From Paraconiothyrium sp. Pb-2020 (taxonomy: Eukaryota; Ascomycota; Dothideomycetes; Pleosporales; Didymosphaeriaceae): 64,000 bases of DNA. The translations under genes and the position numbers were made by a program. Within the stretch, counting starts at the first letter, position 1; each line of letters begins with the position of its first letter. The stretch covers positions 2,914,001 to 2,978,000 of the forward strand of contig JAJUBI010000001.1 of assembly GCA_022419385.1 (NCBI GenBank), read 5' to 3'. The notes under the pieces are model-generated. The model had not been told where the DNA came from. It ran no database searches and was given only the letters and a program-made list of their open reading frames with translations. Positions 58,301-64,000 of this stretch are shown in pieces.

Positions 58301-58638
58301 GAGGGACCTCTTTTGCCTATCGCATAGACCAGAGAGACGCCGTTGATGTTCATCGTAGCGCAGCTTGTCTTCTTCTGTGTGTTTCCCAGAATCATATTCG
58401 AATACCCGAGCAACCTCTAAGTCATGGAATATAAGGGCGCCTTTGACAAATTCGTCTTCGTCCACGATGTCGCGCAATCCATGATGCCTCCAGAACTGTT
58501 GGGCCCTCAACATCGCCACATCAAATTCTTCTTGCGCTAGAGGATTATCGGTCCTGTTCGAATACAAGTAAGCTCAGTTATATCATTCAGCGAGCGTCCC
58601 ACATACGGTACATTCAAATGCGCGTCTGAGACTTCCAT
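55375..58638 (-). CDS. MFS sugar transporter, 17 exons
   Basis: Proton-coupled sugar/polyol type major-facilitator protein of the plasma membrane. On the minus strand the exons are 58638-58607, 58553-58089, 58033-58008, 57961-57758, 57694-57673, 57626-57588, 57532-57511, 57452-57410, 57354-57184, 57127-56599, 56516-56468, 56419-56274, 56221-56044, 55897-55808, 55751-55654, 55593-55508 and 55454-55375. They sum to 760 codons (759 residues) with every phase correct. Family motifs: QGWDQSAMNGANIAWP, LGRRWAIALGG, ALGVGMGAKASVVPIYISE, PEAIRGRMSMCWQ, VESPRWLIKKNR, FVPLFFIDGSGRR, FFSIGEGPAAFVISSEVFPL and FVYETSGESLEG. N-terminal 165 residues are a hydrophilic extension; a long Ser/Thr-rich loop lies between helices 6 and 7. 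One intron (57355-57409) appears to use a GC donor (GGCAAGC). Substrate unproven. Confidence 0.88.
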
Positions 58639-59201
58639 TGCTGTAGAGCTCGCACGAGCAGTTTTGTCGTGCTTCAACGTCCTCCGTCACGTATTGGGCA
58701 ATGCTAACCACGTTTGAGTAGAAATGAATCACGGCTGCGTTGGATGATATCAAAGCATTGTCTGGGAGGCTAAGTATATTCCCAGCGCAGGGGCAAAAAC
58801 CGGGGGTAAGCCTACCGCCCCAGGCATGAACTCATGATTGCGGCCGCCATTTGCCGAGAGACCGATAATGCGCAAGGCAGCTGAAGGACCAGCAAGCGGT
58901 GAAGCGCAGCTCGCATAAGTGATTAGCTGCATGATATACGGCTGCATACGCCTATCGGATCGCATCACAACTCCTATGATGACGAGCCACGGCTTGTCGT
59001 GAAACCCACACCGCATATAGTGGCTTGGGGGCCACCAGCCTTGCTTACTGGGGTCTTGGACCGTGCCGCAGAGCCTCAAAAGCAATTACCGACACAGGCG
59101 ATGGGCACATTATCATTTCATAAAACTGAGCAAAGACTAAATCATCATAGCTGCAAGAGAAAGATATATTTTGATTAATGAGCCATCATACAGACGGCAG
59201 C
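58639..59201. other. Intergenic region between MFS and CorA-like genes
   Basis: 563 bases. A minus-strand ORF at 58750-59085 (111 codons) has no recognised domain and unusual composition; not called. The region should contain the MFS promoter and CorA 3' UTR. Confidence 0.35.
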
Positions 59202-60876
59202 TTACACCTTTTCTTCTGGAGAATTGTGGGAAGTGGTATCGAGACTCCTGCCATTCAAAGGAAACTTTCGCAGCATGATCCACCTCCAACCGGCGACTGT
59301 GATCATTGCCAGCGGCAAAGACACGCAGAAGAATACCCAAATCTGAGGCGATACAAGGATCCTGTTAGTTGAAACGTCCATCTCGAAGAAACACATGCTC
59401 ATGATTGTCTAGAACAAAACAAAACGTCAGCCGTGATTTCGTTGGGTTGGCTTCTGTAGGACACTCACTGCGACGAACGAGAAGGGCAAATACACAAGGG
59501 TGAGAATCGTAATAACCCGTATGCTAAGTGAGTCGCTCGCGCTAGCTTCCGCCAATCTGAAGAGCTGTCCATTCTGCTGTGCCGAGATGTCTTGGTTTTT
59601 GAGGTTGAGCACATCTGACGTCTGTATTCGGATTCTGTCAGAGAGATGTAGGAGGTATTTACAATTCTCAACATATGAATTTGATTCATTGCGGAGATTG
59701 CATATTGCTCTGGTAAGCTCTCCTTCGTCATGATGAGAGCCTAGAGCCCCGACAGACTCGATTGTGTCAAGCGTCAGGCCTAGAGCAGTAAAACTTGAGC
59801 GAAGTGGTAATAGCGTCTGCTTCAGGCGGTTTGTTTGCCGTAGTGTCTCATGATTAATATCGAATTCAGAATCGAGATTGATTGTCATCACACGTTCTGA
59901 CTAGAATACCAAGAATTAGTATCTTCAATGACGGACACGGTACTACATACCAATACTCTCAAAGGCTCTTCAATATGCTTATAATATTGGCGCCAGTTTG
60001 CTAGATAGCAGGAGATGAGCACAGCGTGCACGTAGAGTGGGTTTACAGAGATCATTTCACGGCCAGTGTCGCTCTGCATGCACTCCGTGATTCTCAATTC
60101 ACCCAAAGATGCAGGCATCGGGCTCAGAATGATCCAGACTGATTGTTTCGTTTTCAAGTTCAATCGATGATATACACCTGTTTTTCGTATTTCCCACGGG
60201 TCACGCTCCTCTGTCGTTTGAGCAGGAGGCCTCAACTCGGCGTATTTGTATACATAGCAGATTTCTCCAGATTATCGTCAGGTTTTTCTCGATCGGACAA
60301 GATAAAGTTCACTGACCTAAAAAGTCCTCTCCTTTAACCGTACGCACTGGCGAGCAGTATCCATCTTCGCGCCTCGGTACACATTTTGTAAATGAGCAAA
60401 CCAGATCTAGGAAGAATGGTGTGACGTGATAATGATTAATGATCGGCTGCAACAAGTCGATAGTCGTATCTAAAGCTGATCGTGGATGTCTTTGAGAGAT
60501 GAAACTCAAGTCCAGTGTGTTAGCTATGAAACCAATGCGTACTTTGATGGCGGCTTACAAAATGCGCTTGGTCAAGGTTGGCGCCTCAACGCCGAGATGA
60601 CGGGTGAGTAGTTCGGGGTCGGAGATGATAAGCTGTTCGGTCTCCGCATTACCACCTGTCTGTTCCAGTGATCGTAGTTTATATGAGTGGGTACTACATA
60701 CACGAGCTAGGGATGCTAAGGTCAACTACGTGGATATGACCTCCAGGTGGTACTACCGTACATCCCGTTGGGATCTGATAAAGAGAAGTGGGTGAACAGT
60801 CACCATGAAGTGGGTCTGTAAATTTCGCAAATTTTTGCATCTCCAGTAAAATGGCCGACACTATCGCACATTCCAA
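59202..60876 (-). CDS. CorA-like Mg2+ transporter family protein
   Basis: Minus-strand exons 60876-60702, 60655-60559, 60504-60317, 60264-59951, 59900-59469 and 59408-59202 close to 470 residues. Markers: PIINHYHVTPFFLDLVCSF near the N-terminus, WEIRKTGVYHRLNLKT, a long coiled-coil-like segment (SSFTALGLTLDTIESVGALG, then LTRAICNLRNESNSYVENCK), and two C-terminal membrane segments. In the first, SLSIRVITILTLVYLPFSFV is the usual CorA pore-helix end; after a short loop, VSPQIWVFFCVSLPLAMITV follows. The GMN signature of bacterial CorA is not seen at the helix end, as in many fungal relatives, so ion selectivity is uncertain. The first exon could start at 60876 (MECAIV) or 12 codons later (MQKFAKF). 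Confidence 0.85.
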
Positions 60877-62157
60877 CTAAAACAACGCATTGGGACATGG
60901 TACTCATATATATGTTGGTTCGAGGTGGGGCAGGATGAGCCTTGTGGGCCCCTCACCGGCTACTTTTCCAGGAAGCCTTGACGCCCACATTTGTACTACT
61001 CCATCGCATACCTGCATCAAGGTTATCGACCGCATATGACCCAAGCCAGCATTCGGTGACGTACTCGAGCTCTTCCTTCACCAATTACGAAATGTCAGCC
61101 TCAAACCTCACCAAAAAAGCGATTACTTACTTCCCTCAATTTTCGAGGAGCACAATAGCTGTAGATTCCAGCCGTTTGCTTTTATGTTCGTTAGCCTGAT
61201 GACTTACCACAAAGCTAGATTTCGAGCGATCCTCACCCTTATCTTGAAGTCTGTAATCCCCGGGAATTTCGTACGCAATAGGTCCTCAAGTTTTTGCCTC
61301 ACAATGTAACTTGAACCCGTTGTAAATCGTTCCATAACCTTGAAACGTAGAAATTAGGCTGTGAGGTAATAAAAATTAGGTGGAAGTGGGTTTGCGACTA
61401 CTTTCATGACATCGACTCTTATGCTTTCAAAGGGGTCCTCCTTGGTCCAAGTCAGTACAGTCAAGTGAAGCAGCTGGAAAAAGGTTTACGACTGACGTGG
61501 CTTCTCAGCGCCGCCGGCGGGGTTCATGCAGCTGACCCCGCGGATTCAGCTGCCTTCTGCCTTGTGGATAACACAGCCTTGTACACGACGCCCTTGTAAC
61601 CTTACACCATGTAATAGTCAGGCAGGATACCAATACTGTTCTTTACTAGTGATACTTTCCGCCTCTCTCTAGGGCATCTATCGCTTGTGCTCCGACTTAG
61701 AGAGAAAGTAAGCTCGACCGCATTAGAAGCCGCGCAGTAAGTCACTCGTAAAAGTGATACAAACCACCGAATCATAGCAAAGCTCACCCTTGTCTAATCC
61801 CCCGAGCTGACCATTCTATTGCTTATCCCACACGCGCGGCGCAGCCTTCCCGTATGACTCTTACGTCAGCGGTTGCGAGAACATATGGAAACGTAGCCTC
61901 AAAGCTTCCGGGCCGGATTAGCAACACCACAATCCCGTGCACGCGATACCATACACTAGACGAGATTCAACGCAAAGAGAAGAAATATCAAAGTCGTCCT
62001 TTTCAAGATTTGTTCGCTTCCTGGGCTGTATGGGTTTGATCGTCATGCACCAGTAATCATTTCCGAATGCTCTGACCGGGCTTGAGGTGTTGTGACGCAC
62101 ACATCAACCCCTGACTCTCCGGTGCCCCACCAATACCCTGCACGTTGAGCGACACGC
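60877..62157. other. Divergent intergenic region, no gene seen
   Basis: 1.3 kb between the CorA-like gene and the kinase. Small ORFs here have no recognisable content. A GC-rich inverted-repeat-like stretch lies near 61495-61560. Confidence 0.4.
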
Positions 62158-64000
62158 ATGGCGTCCAGTAACCATCCGATTGAACCGCAGGAAGATTACG
62201 TGAAGTTTCAAAGAAAGCACAAAGAACTGAAAGAGCGATTAGATGGCGCAAAGCGAGAGAACTCGGGTCACTTCTATGTACCTTTGGGTGAAGTAGAGCG
62301 GATCTTAAATGAAAGCGCGCTGAAGTTATTGATTCGATACTGCGAACCGGATTGTGTTGGCGAGCCTCTGAACAAGGCTGTCGCTCTGCTTCTCGAACGC
62401 CAACCGCAAGACGACTTAGCGGCACACCGTTTTCTTCGTGTGTTTGCAACACTGATTCACTGCGGAAATGAGCCCTACATCGTGCGCGCCATTCGATATT
62501 TTCTGAACCCAACCTTTGCCGAGCAACCAGAGTCAAACATATGGAGACCGCCGGAAGATCGTACTTTGCCAACGAAGAAAATCAGCGAGAACGAGGCTTT
62601 CTACAATAATCTAGGCACACAGGGCGACGGGTTCGACGATCACTTTTTCGAGCGAAAAAAAAGTTTTTGTGCCTTAGTGCTGAAGGAGGGCGGCAGGCAT
62701 GAAGTCTCTCAAGATGTAATACTGCCGTTCTCGATCAATGATGATGATTTCCTCGGCGAAGGTGGTGCGGGCAAAGTTTTCAAAGTGAAGATTGGGAAGC
62801 GTCATTGGGTGGATAAGTGGCTTTCGAACCCAGAAGATATGCTAGTTGCCATCAAAAGGTTCAATCCCCCAACTACCGACAAACTGAAAGATCGTTTCGA
62901 GAACGAGTTCCCAAATCTGATGAAATTGAAGCACGCTAGCATCAAGAGCGAGAACGTCATGCTGCCCCTAGCGAGTTTGAAACATGGTCAGCAGCGTTAT
63001 CTGATTTACGACCTGGCGGAAAACCATCTTGGAGACTATATGGCGCCCACCGATACCCCATACGTCTTTAGTAAGGAAAGGACAAAGAGTGTCCTCAAGA
63101 ATGCAACAGACCTGGTGGGAGCCCTGAAGTGGATCCACCAATATAAGCCTTATCACTCAATATGGCATAACGACATCAAACCAGAGAATATCCTCGTCCT
63201 CCGAGATAGCTCAAGAGAGATCTGGAAGCTTGCGGACTTTGACCGCTCTCACGCAAAGGGAACACTCTCATCGTCTGGAACCGATCTCAGGCAGAAAGAT
63301 GAGCATTCATATCGCTCCCCAGACAGAAGACGCGGCAAACGAGGTGACGTGTGGTCCATGGCTTGCATGATCACACTTGTTCTGTCGTGGCTCGGCGACG
63401 GGCCACGTGGTATCGGAGAGTTCATTTCCATGAGAAACAATGGGAATTCGGAGGCTTCTGATGTTTTCTACGATTCACAAAACCATGAACGTGAAAGCTT
63501 GAGCCCAGGGGTAGAGAAATGGCTAGCGATCCTGTGCAAAAGAGCCGAAAAAATGGCCGACCAGAAGCACACCGAAAATAGCGAAGCAGATGATTTGCGC
63601 TGGTATTCGAGTTATGTTGACTCTGTAATCAAGTTCTTGAAACATCGAGCGTTTATTCAGTGGAATGACCGTGCATTTTCGGATGAATTCTATGACTTCA
63701 TGGAAAAGGAGTATTCTCAGATTCCGAACACCGATTTTATGGAGCCTGAAACTGTCAAAGAAAGTGAAAACACAACGCCCACAAGCATCGAATCAATGTG
63801 GGAGGACTCTCGACCGACTTCACAAGCCCAATCACCGGTAACACAGAGTCCTTCACATGATTCTTTATCCCAACGCACTCTTACTCTCGAAACAACGAAC
63901 CTATCCACACCAAGTGCTCCGATTTCAGCGGATACAGCAACGAACGAACTTCATATGCCATTTACTGCAAGGGATTGCTCGCCGCTATGTTCCGCAATAG
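62158..64000 (+). CDS. Protein kinase-like protein, right end cut by the window
   Basis: Intron-less frame from ATG 62158 (MASSNHPIEPQEDY) open for 614 codons to the edge. Residues about 1-190 form an alpha-rich region of unknown family (PLGEVERILNESALKLLIRY...). The kinase domain follows: glycine loop LGEGGAGKVFKV near 62755, VAIKRF (catalytic Lys), a glutamate in FENEFPNL as likely helix C, the catalytic loop reading WHNDIKPENIL (HND instead of HRD), and the Mg loop reading LADFDRS (DFD instead of DFG). DVWSMACMITLVLSWLG is the usual helix F. The Asp of the catalytic loop and the first Asp of the Mg loop are kept, so activity is plausible. After about residue 515 a Ser/Thr-rich linker begins and the window ends. 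Such kinases in fungi often carry an effector or repeat domain downstream. Confidence 0.88.
   Translation, partial: MASSNHPIEPQEDYVKFQRKHKELKERLDGAKRENSGHFYVPLGEVERILNESALKLLIRYCEPDCVGEPLNKAVALLLERQPQDDLAAHRFLRVFATLIHCGNEPYIVRAIRYFLNPTFAEQPESNIWRPPEDRTLPTKKISENEAFYNNLGTQGDGFDDHFFERKKSFCALVLKEGGRHEVSQDVILPFSINDDDFLGEGGAGKVFKVKIGKRHWVDKWLSNPEDMLVAIKRFNPPTTDKLKDRFENEFPNLMKLKHASIKSENVMLPLASLKHGQQRYLIYDLAENHLGDYMAPTDTPYVFSKERTKSVLKNATDLVGALKWIHQYKPYHSIWHNDIKPENILVLRDSSREIWKLADFDRSHAKGTLSSSGTDLRQKDEHSYRSPDRRRGKRGDVWSMACMITLVLSWLGDGPRGIGEFISMRNNGNSEASDVFYDSQNHERESLSPGVEKWLAILCKRAEKMADQKHTENSEADDLRWYSSYVDSVIKFLKHRAFIQWNDRAFSDEFYDFMEKEYSQIPNTDFMEPETVKESENTTPTSIESMWEDSRPTSQAQSPVTQSPSHDSLSQRTLTLETTNLSTPSAPISADTATNELHMPFTARDCSPLCSAI

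Noticed and set aside
58750..59085. 111-codon minus-strand ORF between MFS and CorA-like genes
   Set aside because: No family resemblance; neither neighbour can be spliced to it in frame.
1..64000. CRISPR arrays, rRNA or tRNA genes, viral elements
   Set aside because: No regularly spaced repeats, no rRNA sequence and no convincing tRNA box pairs were seen by eye. A tRNAscan or Infernal run would be needed to exclude single tRNAs.

Overview
The window is a 64 kb piece of a filamentous ascomycete chromosome (Pezizomycotina; gene content and style suggest Dothideomycetes, but this is inference). The evidence is short GT-AG introns of about 40-140 nt with CTAAY/CTRAC-like branch points, a HET-domain gene, Zn2Cys6 regulator, UstYa-like, GT90/CAP10, DUF3176 and DUF2985 families, and housekeeping genes of fungal type (YAG7-like, KDM4/JMJD2-like demethylase, tRNA-splicing Sen15). 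No prokaryotic features, CRISPR arrays or convincing tRNA/rRNA genes were seen. Most gene models below were rebuilt exon by exon; where phases and total length close exactly, the evidence says so.

Layout. 1-10.6 kb: the 3' part of a HET (heterokaryon incompatibility) gene leaving the left edge, a YAG7-like RGG protein and a JmjN/JmjC/ePHD histone demethylase. 10.9-20.7 kb: a compact metabolic island of carotenoid/stilbene-cleaving dioxygenase, amidohydrolase-type (hydroxybenzoate decarboxylase-like) enzyme, SnoaL-like protein, aldehyde dehydrogenase and Zn2Cys6 transcription factor. The divergent promoters of this island and the promoter of the factor carry four copies of CGG-N10-CCG, a classical zinc-cluster site. 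Together they look like an aromatic (stilbene/phenylpropanoid-type) catabolic regulon: cleavage to aldehydes, oxidation to acids, decarboxylation. This is the most interesting system in the window.

21.3-30.4 kb: an F-box gene with an internal amber codon, a GT90 glycosyltransferase, a repeat-rich gene desert (duplication, minisatellite, possible transposon relic) and a tandem pair of paralogous unknown proteins. 30.7-44.9 kb: accessory and secreted genes (small secreted protein, UstYa-like protein, Pro-rich repeat protein, HELHH metalloprotease, GPI-anchored Ser-rich protein, a CaaX-terminated protein) interleaved with Sen15 and a DUF2985 membrane protein; the last gene, a Pro/His/Gly-rich protein, carries an apparent frameshift. 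45-55.2 kb: a decayed TPR (kinesin-light-chain type) relic, an F-box-like gene, a P-loop ATPase with Walker A/B and a DUF3176 pseudogene. 55.3-64 kb: a 17-exon MFS sugar transporter, a CorA-like magnesium transporter and the 5' part of an unusual protein kinase running off the right edge.

Three genes (KDM4-like, F-box, Pro/His/Gly-rich) have single lesions in otherwise well-preserved frames. These may be sequencing indels or substitutions, or real inactivation; raw reads would decide.
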